DNA of 6,175 bases from Bacteroides_F sp964482605 (GTDB lineage: Bacteria > Bacillota > Clostridia > Lachnospirales > Lachnospiraceae), in contig CAYZYS010000123.1 in assembly GCA_964482605.1 (NCBI GenBank), forward strand, positions 1 through 6,175, read 5' to 3'. Of this stretch, positions 1 through 6,175 are shown one piece after another (the first letter of the stretch is position 1; the number at the start of each line of letters is the position of its first letter). The position numbers and the translations under genes are program-made. The notes beneath the pieces were generated by a model, which saw only the letters and a list, made by a program, of their open reading frames with translations, was not told the origin of the DNA and ran no database searches.

Positions 1-470
1 TTGCTGCAAGGCTAGAGGATTTTGCGTCCAATCCGTTGTTTATGTGTAAATTTTACTTTATGAAGATATGTTCAATATGGATTAATCCTTTATTTCAGGG
101 GATAACCATACAAAATGACAGGGAATCGGCAATAGTGCTGTCAGGTTGGGTCAGCTCCCTGATAGATACAAGGGGAACCCTGTATATGATATTGCTTCAT
201 GTGATGGATGTGGTGCAGTCCCTTGTGTATGTGGGGGCGTTGTGCTTTATGTGGCTGAGGAGAAGGACGGTTAGTACGCAGCAGCTCATATGGGCAGTGC
301 TGTTCATAGGGGGCTTTCTTTTTGAGCTTATGTGGGAATCCAAGTGCCAGTATACAATATTTTTCTTTTATTTATTGATTCCATATGCAATATATGGCTG
401 GAATGATGTGATTGACAGGGTGGCGGTACTTATCAGGCGGAAGGAAAAATGCAATGGGAAGATATCTTAA
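1..470 (+). CDS. C-terminal part of a GT39/PMT-like (GT-C) membrane glycosyltransferase, 5'-truncated
   Basis: The reading frame is open from base 3 to the TAA at 468-470 and gives 155 visible residues; the real start lies upstream of the window. TTG 36 and ATG 42 are internal codons, not starts, because the frame continues upstream without a stop (AARLEDFASNP...). The visible part begins in a polar loop with the pattern NPLF..KFY..KI...W.NPLFQ. Two or three hydrophobic segments follow: one around LYMILLHVMDVVQSLVYVGA, one at LIWAVLFIGGFLFELMW, and one at YTIFFFYLLIPYAIYG. The tail is short and basic (RRKEK). From memory, the loop pattern and the GGFLFxxxWExKxQY...LIPYA ending are typical of the C-terminus of Firmicute family 39-like glycosyltransferases, which move a sugar from a polyprenyl-phosphate carrier to an acceptor on the outer membrane face. 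The catalytic N-terminal loop is outside the window, so activity cannot be judged. The gene overlaps the next one by 17 bp. Another polytopic glycan-locus membrane protein is possible. Confidence 0.72.
   Translation, partial: AARLEDFASNPLFMCKFYFMKICSIWINPLFQGITIQNDRESAIVLSGWVSSLIDTRGTLYMILLHVMDVVQSLVYVGALCFMWLRRRTVSTQQLIWAVLFIGGFLFELMWESKCQYTIFFFYLLIPYAIYGWNDVIDRVAVLIRRKEKCNGKIS
441..445 (+). promoter_or_regulatory. Ribosome binding site deciding the start of the DUF2142 gene
   Basis: AAGGA in the context GGCGGAAGGAAAAATGCAATG lies 8 nt before ATG 454. It sits inside the end of the upstream gene, so translation of the two is probably coupled. The frame can be extended upstream to TTG 412, but no such site precedes that codon. 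A later in-frame ATG at 478 has AAAGGA only 3 nt ahead, which is too close. ATG 454 is therefore the preferred start. Confidence 0.6.
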
Positions 471-2487
471 AGGACATATGGAGCTTGTCAGAGGATGCGT
501 TGTGACGGCAGTGCTTACCGCACTGGCGGCTCTTTTTGTGCTGATTGCAGGGATGAGTATGAAGGATGGAAGTATAGAGGACATTGTGTATTCCATCCAG
601 CCCCATGATGTATATGGGGATGATGTCATATATTACGAAAGTCTTACCAAGGGTAAGCTCCTGCGCCAGACTGTTGTGGCTGATTCAAGCTTTAACGGCA
701 TTGCGCTGGAATTTCATTCGGATGATGCGGGGAAGCTGTCAGGCATGACATATGTGATGGTGCAGGATTCGGACGGCAATGTGCTCCATTATTCTGAATT
801 GGAAAATACGAAGGTGAACAGGGATTCACTGACATTTTTCCTGATGGATGACGGATTGGCTGAACCGGGGACATATGTCATAACCGTTGAGTCAGATGCG
901 GCTGTGCAGGAGCAGGCATTGGACATATATCTGGAAAATGGAAAACTGTATAAAGGTGGGCTTGAGCTTAATGGTGAGGCTTTGGACAACAGGGGGCTGT
1001 GTCTTGGTATATATGCTTATACAAAGCTGCCAGAAAGGCTTTATGCGATAATTGTGGTTTTGGGTGTTGCGGCAGTTGCAGCTTCGATTGCTGCCATGTG
1101 TGTGTTCAGGAACAGGCTTCATTTTGGCTTTTTGGTGTCGGCGTTGGCGCTTGGGCTTGTGTATATGCTGCTTGTGGCACCGGGCAAGGGCTGCGATTCG
1201 GCAGTTCATTACCTGGGGTGCTATGATTATTCCAACAGGCTTTTGCTTCTTGGAAGTGCGGATTCCAATGAGGGAATTTTGATGCGCCGTGGTGACTATG
1301 AGGCGTATTTAAGGCTTTTTCTGTCAGATGATTCATACCATAGAATTATGTCCATGGATGGCTTTGTGGATGTAAAGGAAGTCAAGGAATTGTTCATTAC
1401 GGACGGAGAGATTATTAATACAGGGTTGGGGATGCAACGGCAGAATTTTGTGTCATATGTTCCGTTCATATTGGGCTTGACCCTTGGCAGGCTTCTGCAC
1501 CTGGGGGCGGTTCCGTGCATGTATCTGGCAAGGGTGATGGGGCTTGTGCTGTATTCCCTGATGATTGCCACTGCAGTCAGGGTCATGCCGATATGTAAGG
1601 AAATGCTTGCATTGGTGGGGCTGCTTCCGATGAACCTCCATGAATATTCGGCATTTTCCTATGACGGCATGGGGATAGCGGCAGCGTACCTGTTTGTGGC
1701 ATGCTGGCTGGATTGCCTGCTTGGAAAAACAGAGGGAAGGCAGAGGAAGGTGAATTTTGCCATCTGGGTTGCTTCGGCGGTGCTTTTGGGGGCATGCAAG
1801 CAGGGAAGCTTCATATTCTTCCTGCTTTTGATGGTTGCGGTTACGAAGGCGTATGCCTCCTGGAGGGAAAGGCTGTTGGTTGCAGGGGGAATGGCAGCAT
1901 CGGCGGTTGTGTTTAATGTGGTGAAGTACCTTGTGGTATTGGCGGAAAGCGTTGGCATGGTGATAATTGCGGGGGACGGAAGCCAGTATATGCCTGGTTC
2001 TGCGTATACGCTGGATTACGGTGTGCACCATCCGTGGAAATTCCTGCTGATGTGCGTGGGCTCGGTGCTTGAGAGGTTTGATTATTATCTTGGAAGTACA
2101 TTTGGAACACACCTTTCTGCTGATACGCAGATGATGCCGTTAGGTGTTGTTGTGCCGTTTCTTGTGGTGATTATACTGGTCAGCTTCAGGACGGAGGGCT
2201 GTGGTAAGAATGGGCTGGGGCTGCGCGCCAAGGCGGCACTTGTGCTGGCGGTGCTTGCCAATGTGGGCGTGCTGTTTTTCATGATGCAGGTGTCAACACC
2301 TGTTGGCTGGAACATGATTGGGGTGACGGGACGGTATTTTCTCCCGCTTTTGCCGATGGTGTTTTTGCTGTTACACAATTCAGGGGTCACTGTCCATGAG
2401 GACACCAAACAGAAGTTAATGATGGGATTTCTGTGGTGGCATATTGTGGAGATATTTTATGCTGCCTGGTTTATACTTACAAGGTAG
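454..2487 (+). CDS. DUF2142-type polytopic membrane protein with N-terminal outer domain (putative GT-C glycosyltransferase)
   Basis: From ATG 454 the product has 677 residues. A basic N-terminus and a first helix (about 16-34) are followed by a roughly 155-residue soluble region (about 36-191) rich in alternating beta-type sequence, which should lie outside the membrane. Helices follow at about 195-217 and 223-241, joined by a positively charged FRNRLH turn that fits a cytoplasmic position. The next outer loop has GCDSAVHY (246-253), YSN and MRRGDYEAY (277-285). Further landmarks are YVPFILGLTLGRLL (335-348), LLPMNLHEYSAFSYDGM (390-406) and GVTGRYFLPLLPM (623-635). From memory these match DUF2142 (PF09913) membrane proteins, which have a GT-C-like plan but no activity I can cite. 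Family members usually read PDExxH where this protein has CDSxxH, so the second acidic residue is missing. The neighbours point to surface-glycan assembly. Family assignment is fairly sure; enzymatic function is inference. Confidence 0.82.
   Translation: MGRYLKGHMELVRGCVVTAVLTALAALFVLIAGMSMKDGSIEDIVYSIQPHDVYGDDVIYYESLTKGKLLRQTVVADSSFNGIALEFHSDDAGKLSGMTYVMVQDSDGNVLHYSELENTKVNRDSLTFFLMDDGLAEPGTYVITVESDAAVQEQALDIYLENGKLYKGGLELNGEALDNRGLCLGIYAYTKLPERLYAIIVVLGVAAVAASIAAMCVFRNRLHFGFLVSALALGLVYMLLVAPGKGCDSAVHYLGCYDYSNRLLLLGSADSNEGILMRRGDYEAYLRLFLSDDSYHRIMSMDGFVDVKEVKELFITDGEIINTGLGMQRQNFVSYVPFILGLTLGRLLHLGAVPCMYLARVMGLVLYSLMIATAVRVMPICKEMLALVGLLPMNLHEYSAFSYDGMGIAAAYLFVACWLDCLLGKTEGRQRKVNFAIWVASAVLLGACKQGSFIFFLLLMVAVTKAYASWRERLLVAGGMAASAVVFNVVKYLVVLAESVGMVIIAGDGSQYMPGSAYTLDYGVHHPWKFLLMCVGSVLERFDYYLGSTFGTHLSADTQMMPLGVVVPFLVVIILVSFRTEGCGKNGLGLRAKAALVLAVLANVGVLFFMMQVSTPVGWNMIGVTGRYFLPLLPMVFLLLHNSGVTVHEDTKQKLMMGFLWWHIVEIFYAAWFILTR
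559..1026 (+). other. N-terminal extracytoplasmic domain of the DUF2142-type protein
   Basis: Between the first helix and the main membrane block, residues about 36-191 are polar and strand-rich (for example GIALEFHSDD, MTYVMVQDSDGNVLHYSEL, SLTFFLMDDG, GTYVITVES, ALDIYLENG). The pattern resembles a jelly-roll or carbohydrate-binding type sandwich, inferred from the alternation only. The positive-inside rule puts it outside the membrane. It could contact the glycan acceptor. Confidence 0.5.
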
Positions 2488-2519
2488 CCCGGTGACAGAT
2501 GGAAAATCACCTGCGAAAT

Positions 2520-2524
2520 GGGGA
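2520..2524 (+). promoter_or_regulatory. Ribosome binding site deciding the start of the DPM1-like GT2 gene
   Basis: GGGGA lies 5 nt before ATG 2530. The alternative in-frame ATG 2518 would include this site in the coding region and has no purine-rich site at a proper distance. Starting at 2530 gives the protein N-terminus MKRLIIIPAYNE, with the first beta strand starting almost at once, as is usual in this family. Confidence 0.5.
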
Positions 2525-2529
2525 TTGGT

Positions 2530-3225
2530 ATGAAAAGACTTATAATAATTCCGGCATATAATGAGGCGGAAAGCATTGAGAAAACTGTAAAAGGGATAAT
2601 TGAAAAGGCTCCGGACTTTGATTATGTGGTAATTAATGATTGTTCCACCGACGATACAAGGCGAATCTGTGAGGAGAACGGCTTTAACGTGGTGAACCTG
2701 TGCATTAATCTGGGAATAGGCGGTGCCGTACAGACCGGATATATCTATGCGCTGGCACATGGTTATGATGTGGCGGTGCAGATGGATGGCGACGGGCAGC
2801 ATGACGTGGATTTCATATACCACATGGCTGAACATTTGGAGAAAAATCACTTGGACATGGTGATAGGTTCGAGATTTATAGAGCATCAGGGCTTCCAGTC
2901 ATCATTTTTAAGGCGGATGGGCATTCGTTATTTTACCTGGCTCATCAGGCTATGCAGTGGAAAGACCATAACCGACCCGACCTCAGGCTACAGGATGGCA
3001 GGAAAGGGCGCAATTGAGAGCTTTGCGAGGGATTACCCAAGGGATTACCCTGAGCCTGAGACAACCCTGAGGGTGCTGCGCAGTGGATGCCGTGTGGCGG
3101 AGATTCCCGTGGTAATGCACGAACGGCAGGGCGGCGTGTCTTCCATATCTCCGCTTAAGTCGGTGTATTACATGGTCAAGGTAACAGGCGGGATATTGGT
3201 GGAAATGATGAGGAAACCACGATAA
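2530..3225 (+). CDS. GT2 family polyprenyl-phosphate sugar synthase-like glycosyltransferase (DPM1-like)
   Basis: The 231-residue product has a GT-A fold pattern. The first strand and nucleotide-binding motif is IIIPAYNEAESI (5-16), followed by VINDCSTDDT (34-43) and a glycine-rich GIGGAVQTG (62-70). The DxD-containing metal and sugar-nucleotide site is MDGDGQHD (85-92). DPTSGYRM (149-156), DYPEPE (172-177) and ERQGGVSSI (198-206) follow. These features and the short length fit the DPM1-like branch of GT2, which transfers a sugar from a nucleotide donor to dolichyl or undecaprenyl phosphate on the cytoplasmic face. No C-terminal transmembrane pair is present; only a hydrophobic stretch at about 213-227 could touch the membrane. 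A gene for a small membrane partner (DUF2304 or GtrA type), often found beside such enzymes, is not adjacent here. All motif residues look intact. The likely role is to make the lipid-linked sugar donor for the neighbouring GT-C-like proteins. The sugar cannot be read from the sequence. Confidence 0.88.
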   Translation: MKRLIIIPAYNEAESIEKTVKGIIEKAPDFDYVVINDCSTDDTRRICEENGFNVVNLCINLGIGGAVQTGYIYALAHGYDVAVQMDGDGQHDVDFIYHMAEHLEKNHLDMVIGSRFIEHQGFQSSFLRRMGIRYFTWLIRLCSGKTITDPTSGYRMAGKGAIESFARDYPRDYPEPETTLRVLRSGCRVAEIPVVMHERQGGVSSISPLKSVYYMVKVTGGILVEMMRKPR

Positions 3226-3230
3226 TCGAA

Positions 3231-3235
3231 GGAGG
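3231..3235 (+). promoter_or_regulatory. Strong ribosome binding site of the second GT2 gene
   Basis: GGAGG in AAGGAGGGTGAAGAATG lies 7 nt before ATG 3243, in the 17-bp gap after the previous stop codon. It is the best Shine-Dalgarno match in the window and fixes the start of the second GT2. This gene is probably translated independently of its upstream neighbour. Confidence 0.75.
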
Positions 3236-3242
3236 GTGAAGA

Positions 3243-4286
3243 ATGGCTGATATGGATAACCCAAGGGTTTCTGTGGTGGTGCCGGTGTATAATGGTAAAA
3301 AATATATTACAAGATGTGTTAGGAGCATTTTCACACAGAGCTTTGGCGACCTGGAGCTGATATGCGTGGATGACGGAAGCACTGACGGTACAAGGGATGT
3401 GCTTGCGAGGCTTGAAAAAATGTACCCTGACAGGCTCAGGGTGGTGTTGAATGAGGAAAATATGGGACCCGGCAGGAGCCGTGACATAGGTGTGAGGGAG
3501 GCAGCGGGCGAGTACCTCTGCTTTGTGGATGCGGATGATTACCTGCTGCCGGATTACCTGGAGCAGTATATGGCGGCGATTGAAGCGGCGGAGGCTGCTT
3601 CCGGGATTGCAGGACAGCAGGGTGAGTCTGGAAAAAAGAATGCCAAGGGACGTCCTGACGTGGTAATCGGCGGTTACAGGGGTGAAACACAGGATGGCAG
3701 GCTTGCGATTCACAAGAGGGCGGACAATGTGTGGTCTGCGGTGACTTACGTTGTGTGCTGGTCGAAGCTTTACAGGAGAAGCTTTGTGCTGGATGCGGGG
3801 ATGGAGTTCGGGGACTTTAAGTGCCTTGAGGACATGCATTTCAACCTGCTGGGGTACATGAACCATATGAAGTATGCCGTCATAGACTATGCGGGGTACA
3901 TACATTGCGACAATGGCAGCTCCATCACGAAAAACGGGCTTGGCACGGGGGGCAATGAGGTGGCTGCGTGTGTGAAGGCGGTGTATGACAGCCTTGAAAA
4001 GAGAAAAGCCTTTAAAAGCCTAAGCCAGACGGCACAGTGGACGCTGCAGTATGCATATGCCGCCAATATGGCGTATTCACTTGTGGTGTATGCTGAAAAG
4101 CTGAAGGGCGGAAGGCGGGATGAGCTTGCCGCAAGCTACCGTGACATAAGGGCGGATATGGCGCATAGATTTCCCGGCTGCCGTAGGAATCCATTTTTCA
4201 GGGGAATGGGACCCGCAGGGGAAACAGGGAAGATACGCATGGGAGTTGCGGCGTTCATGGGGGCAGGGAAGCTGTGGGGAATATGA
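3243..4286 (+). CDS. GT2 family glycosyltransferase (GT-A fold), surface polysaccharide type
   Basis: The 347-residue cytoplasmic protein opens with VSVVVPVYNG (9-18), then VDDGSTDGT (42-50), and has the DxD-type site FVDADDYL (94-101). These are the classic N-terminal motifs of GT2 enzymes that add one sugar from a nucleotide donor to a growing glycan. Later parts typical of the family are CWSKLYRRSFV (172-182), the acidic LEDMHFN (195-201) that would hold the catalytic base, and the NGSSIT segment near 224-229. Between the DADDY helix and the VVIGGY strand lies an unusually polar Gly/Gln/Lys/Ala segment at about 117-137. I read it as a flexible insert rather than a domain. No transmembrane segment is evident. 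The C-terminal 100 residues are basic and helical, which would suit binding to the membrane surface. The TGA stop overlaps the start of the next gene, so the two are translationally coupled. Donor and acceptor sugars are unknown. Confidence 0.88.
   Translation: MADMDNPRVSVVVPVYNGKKYITRCVRSIFTQSFGDLELICVDDGSTDGTRDVLARLEKMYPDRLRVVLNEENMGPGRSRDIGVREAAGEYLCFVDADDYLLPDYLEQYMAAIEAAEAASGIAGQQGESGKKNAKGRPDVVIGGYRGETQDGRLAIHKRADNVWSAVTYVVCWSKLYRRSFVLDAGMEFGDFKCLEDMHFNLLGYMNHMKYAVIDYAGYIHCDNGSSITKNGLGTGGNEVAACVKAVYDSLEKRKAFKSLSQTAQWTLQYAYAANMAYSLVVYAEKLKGGRRDELAASYRDIRADMAHRFPGCRRNPFFRGMGPAGETGKIRMGVAAFMGAGKLWGI
4276..4280 (+). promoter_or_regulatory. Ribosome binding site and stop/start overlap before the DUF6056-type gene
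   Basis: GGGGA lies 5 nt before ATG 4286 and only 2 nt before the adjacent ATG 4283, so 4286 is slightly preferred. The upstream gene stops at TGA 4284-4286, which forms an ATGATG/TGA overlap typical of translational coupling. A GTG at 4274 is in frame but poorly placed with respect to this site. Confidence 0.5.
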
Positions 4287-6175
4287 TGTCCAAGTGTCTT
4301 GGCGATATAAGGAAAATATTGAAGAACGGATATGTTCCATATATGGTGTTGTTTTTGGCATTGTTGGCGGTGCATATTCCAATGCAGTTAAACATCAGTG
4401 ATGATGGTAATTTTGGAACGTACCTGGAAAATATGAGCCTTTGGGAGCTGATGGCGAGAATATACTTCACGGGAAGCGGCAAGGTCCTGCCTGACGCGGC
4501 AGGGGCGCTTTTTGCGTATCTGCCATGGTGGATTTGGAAGGTATTGGACAGTGGCATAAGGACAGGAATGGCAGCCTGCATTGTGTATGTGTTCACGGAC
4601 AGGTCGATGCTTGGACGCTGGATTGGGGTGGTTGCCGTGCTTTTTTATCCCAATTCCCTTCTGTTGTCGGCAGGCTATTGCGTGACAAGTACCAACTACG
4701 TATGGACTGCTGCCGCGGTGCTGTTTACCCTGGTCATACTCAGGGATGTGTCTGATGGCGTGAGGGTTAAGCCATGGAAGGAGCTTGCTGCCATTGCGTG
4801 CTGTGTGTATGGTGCAAATCAGGAGCAGGGGGCGGCAATATTGATTGCGTCACATATGGTGTTTATTGTGTATGCGGTGATTTCAGGCAGAAAAGTTAAT
4901 CCCATTGTGTATGTTAATTTGGGTGTGGCCGTGGCAGTGCTGGCGGTATTTGTCACATCTCCTGGCTTTAGGTCAAAGTCGGTGCCTGTGTGCAACACAG
5001 TGGCATTGCCATATTTTACCACAATGGGTTTCATGGACAAGGTCTTGCTTGGATTTACCACCACCTGTGCGCATTTTATGTCAGGGTGGAACATTGTGTG
5101 GCTGGTTTTTCTGTTGCTGCTTGGGGTGCTGGGATTTGTCGTAATGCTGAGGAATGCCGGGCAGGTATCAAAGGTCAGCAGACTTGTCCCATTGATTTCA
5201 GTGCTTCCACTGTGTGCGTACCTTGGGATTCTTTTCCTGTTTCCTAAACTTGGCAGGTATTTTTATAATGTAACTGAGTGGTCATTTGGCATGGGTGATT
5301 TCCTGCCGGTGGACACAGCCAATTTCAATGATTGGAAGGCATACGTCCCAGTGGTGGCGGCAATATTAATGCTTGCGGTGTTAATGCTTGGAATGTATTG
5401 CATATATGGTGGTTGTGTCAAGACGCTGCTGATGATGGTTGTATTCATGGCAGGGCTCTGTTCACGTATGACCATGGGCTTTTCATATACGGTTTTTGGC
5501 TCTGGGAGCAGGACATTTACCTATATGTATTTTTGCCTGATTGTGCTGATTGTGGTGCTGGGGATTGATGTGGTGAGGCTGGCATTTGCCGGCAATAATG
5601 CAGCGAGGAAGGCGCCTGCCGTTGTGTCCGTCCGAATTGTGTCCGCAGGCATTGTGGCAGCCATGGCGGCTGCTGTGGCTGTGTCGGCTGCAAGATATGC
5701 TTCCAATGTGGTGATTAAGCCATACAACCTGCCGGAGGATGTGGCAATGACGGGCCTGCCTGAACGTTTGGATGATGCCGCCGTAGAAACCAGTGGGGCT
5801 TTAAAGGCATACAAATATGAAGGCAAGGTTTCAGACAGCGACATCAAATATTCCGTGGACGTGGCGGATGACGGGACATACACCACGTTGTCCGGCTGGT
5901 GCATTCAGGAGGGACAGGACACCGGTTTCTTTGATGTGAAGGTTTTGCTGGTTGATGTTGAATCGGGAAGCTTCTATTCCATCAAGACGGATTACAGGCA
6001 GGTATATAACCTCACCATCATGATGGATGATGGCCATGACTATGAAAATGGAGGCTTCACTGCAAGATTTAAGGATTCGGCACTGGAGAAGCTTTTGGGG
6101 GATACGGGGCGCTATGGCATTGCGCTTTTGTACCACGGAGGATACCTTGTGGTGGCAGGAAGCGGCATTGCATGA
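4286..6175 (+). CDS. DUF6056-type polytopic membrane protein with C-terminal outer beta-rich domain
   Basis: From ATG 4286 the product has 629 residues and is complete, with its TGA at the very end of the window. A basic N-terminus is followed by a first helix (about 17-33). The first outer loop has LNISDDGNFGTYLENMS (35-51), with an acidic DD pair placed as in GT-C enzymes. Then come GSGKVLP, LPWWIWKVLD (79-88), YPNSLLLSAG (121-130), TSTNYVW (134-140) and YGANQEQ (175-181). About a dozen helices are visible, up to roughly residue 466. From memory this motif order matches DUF6056 (PF19528), a family of unknown function. A polar linker (about 475-515) leads to a beta-rich C-terminal domain (about 520-629) containing YTTLSGWCIQEGQD, NLTIMMDDG and GGFTARF. 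Charge distribution places that domain outside the cell. The gene is coupled to the GT2 before it. A role as a lipid-linked-sugar glycosyltransferase is inference; a transporter or polymerase-like role is not excluded. Confidence 0.78.
   Translation: MSKCLGDIRKILKNGYVPYMVLFLALLAVHIPMQLNISDDGNFGTYLENMSLWELMARIYFTGSGKVLPDAAGALFAYLPWWIWKVLDSGIRTGMAACIVYVFTDRSMLGRWIGVVAVLFYPNSLLLSAGYCVTSTNYVWTAAAVLFTLVILRDVSDGVRVKPWKELAAIACCVYGANQEQGAAILIASHMVFIVYAVISGRKVNPIVYVNLGVAVAVLAVFVTSPGFRSKSVPVCNTVALPYFTTMGFMDKVLLGFTTTCAHFMSGWNIVWLVFLLLLGVLGFVVMLRNAGQVSKVSRLVPLISVLPLCAYLGILFLFPKLGRYFYNVTEWSFGMGDFLPVDTANFNDWKAYVPVVAAILMLAVLMLGMYCIYGGCVKTLLMMVVFMAGLCSRMTMGFSYTVFGSGSRTFTYMYFCLIVLIVVLGIDVVRLAFAGNNAARKAPAVVSVRIVSAGIVAAMAAAVAVSAARYASNVVIKPYNLPEDVAMTGLPERLDDAAVETSGALKAYKYEGKVSDSDIKYSVDVADDGTYTTLSGWCIQEGQDTGFFDVKVLLVDVESGSFYSIKTDYRQVYNLTIMMDDGHDYENGGFTARFKDSALEKLLGDTGRYGIALLYHGGYLVVAGSGIA
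5843..6172 (+). other. C-terminal extracytoplasmic beta-rich domain of the DUF6056-type protein
   Basis: The last 110 or so residues lack hydrophobic helices and show alternating strand patterns: KYSVDV, YTTLSGWCI, FDVKVLLVDV, SFYSIKTDYR, GGFTARF, GIALLYHGGYLVVAG. I recall similar domains, with GWxxxxG, an arginine-containing strand and a GFxAxx strand, attached to membrane proteins of clostridial glycan loci, but cannot name a family with confidence. It may bind glycan or position the acceptor. The last transmembrane segment is preceded by basic residues (RKAPAVVSVR), which fits an outward location. Confidence 0.5.

Noticed and set aside
412..453. Upstream extension of the DUF2142-type gene to TTG 412
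   Set aside because: No ribosome binding site precedes TTG 412, the added 14 residues lie in the previous gene, and ATG 454 has a well-spaced site.
449..505. Short frame from ATG 449 (18 codons) at the junction of genes 1 and 2
   Set aside because: Its ATG is only 3 bases from the AAGGA site and it overlaps both neighbours. It could act as a leader peptide, but nothing in the sequence supports that.
1453..2112. Long minus-strand open frame (219 codons) inside the DUF2142-type gene
   Set aside because: It is rich in His, Gln and Pro with no domain pattern, while the plus-strand frame carries conserved DUF2142 landmarks over the same bases.
2491..2511. Short inverted repeat GGTGA/TCACC in the 42-bp gap
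   Set aside because: The stem is only 5 bp with an 11-base loop and no T-run. It is too weak to call a terminator or an operator.
3028..3050. Tandem repeat AGGGATTACCC with a 12-base period
   Set aside because: It encodes RDYPRDYP just before EPE. A YPxDYPEPE segment is, as I recall, normal in this GT2 branch, so the repeat reflects conserved protein sequence rather than a recent duplication.
3424..3442. Perfect inverted repeat ACCCTGA/TCAGGGT with a 5-base loop
   Set aside because: It lies well inside the second GT2 reading frame and no T-run follows, so it is not a terminator. A chance origin from codons is most likely.
3168..3905. Long minus-strand open frame (245 codons) opposite the two GT2 genes
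   Set aside because: It lies fully opposite well-supported GT2 genes, has a His/Pro/Arg-rich composition typical of antisense shadow frames, and shows no recognisable domain or ribosome binding site.
6015..6026. 12-bp palindrome CCATCATGATGG
   Set aside because: It lies inside the coding region of the last gene, is a single copy, and has no repeated context suggesting a binding site.

Overview
This window is a compact, plus-strand-only block of surface-glycan genes, probably from a low-to-mid GC Firmicute. Lachnospiraceae or a close clostridial relative is my best guess. That rests on AGGAGG-type ribosome binding sites, coding sequence rich in G over C on the sense strand (many GTG and GGC-type codons), and the resemblance of the proteins to families I know from polysaccharide loci of gut clostridia. 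Genus or species cannot be read from the window.

Layout. Five genes run left to right with almost no space between them. (1) 1-470: the C-terminal end of a polytopic membrane protein resembling family 39 (GT-C/PMT-like) glycosyltransferases, cut by the window edge. (2) 454-2487: a DUF2142-type membrane protein with an N-terminal extracytoplasmic beta-rich domain; it overlaps gene 1 by 17 bp. (3) 2530-3225: a cytoplasmic GT2 of the polyprenyl-phosphate sugar synthase (DPM1-like) type. (4) 3243-4286: a second GT2 of the ordinary sugar-transferring type with a polar insert. (5) 4286-6175: a DUF6056-type polytopic membrane protein with an extra C-terminal beta-rich domain; it is coupled to gene 4 by a TGATG overlap and ends on the last base of the window. 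The longest gap is 42 bp (2488-2529). No promoter, terminator, RNA gene, mobile element or CRISPR array is visible, so this is the interior of one longer transcription unit.

How the genes may work together (inference). The DPM1-like enzyme would load a sugar onto a polyprenyl phosphate on the inner membrane face. The second GT2 would add a sugar to a lipid-linked or polymer acceptor in the cytoplasm. The three large membrane proteins have the general plan of GT-C enzymes: many helices, and acidic residues in the first outer loop after a helix. They could use lipid-linked sugars outside the membrane to decorate a wall polysaccharide, teichoic acid or surface protein. The two families without an assigned activity (genes 2 and 5), each carrying its own outer domain, are the most interesting content. 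No sugar or acceptor can be named from sequence alone.
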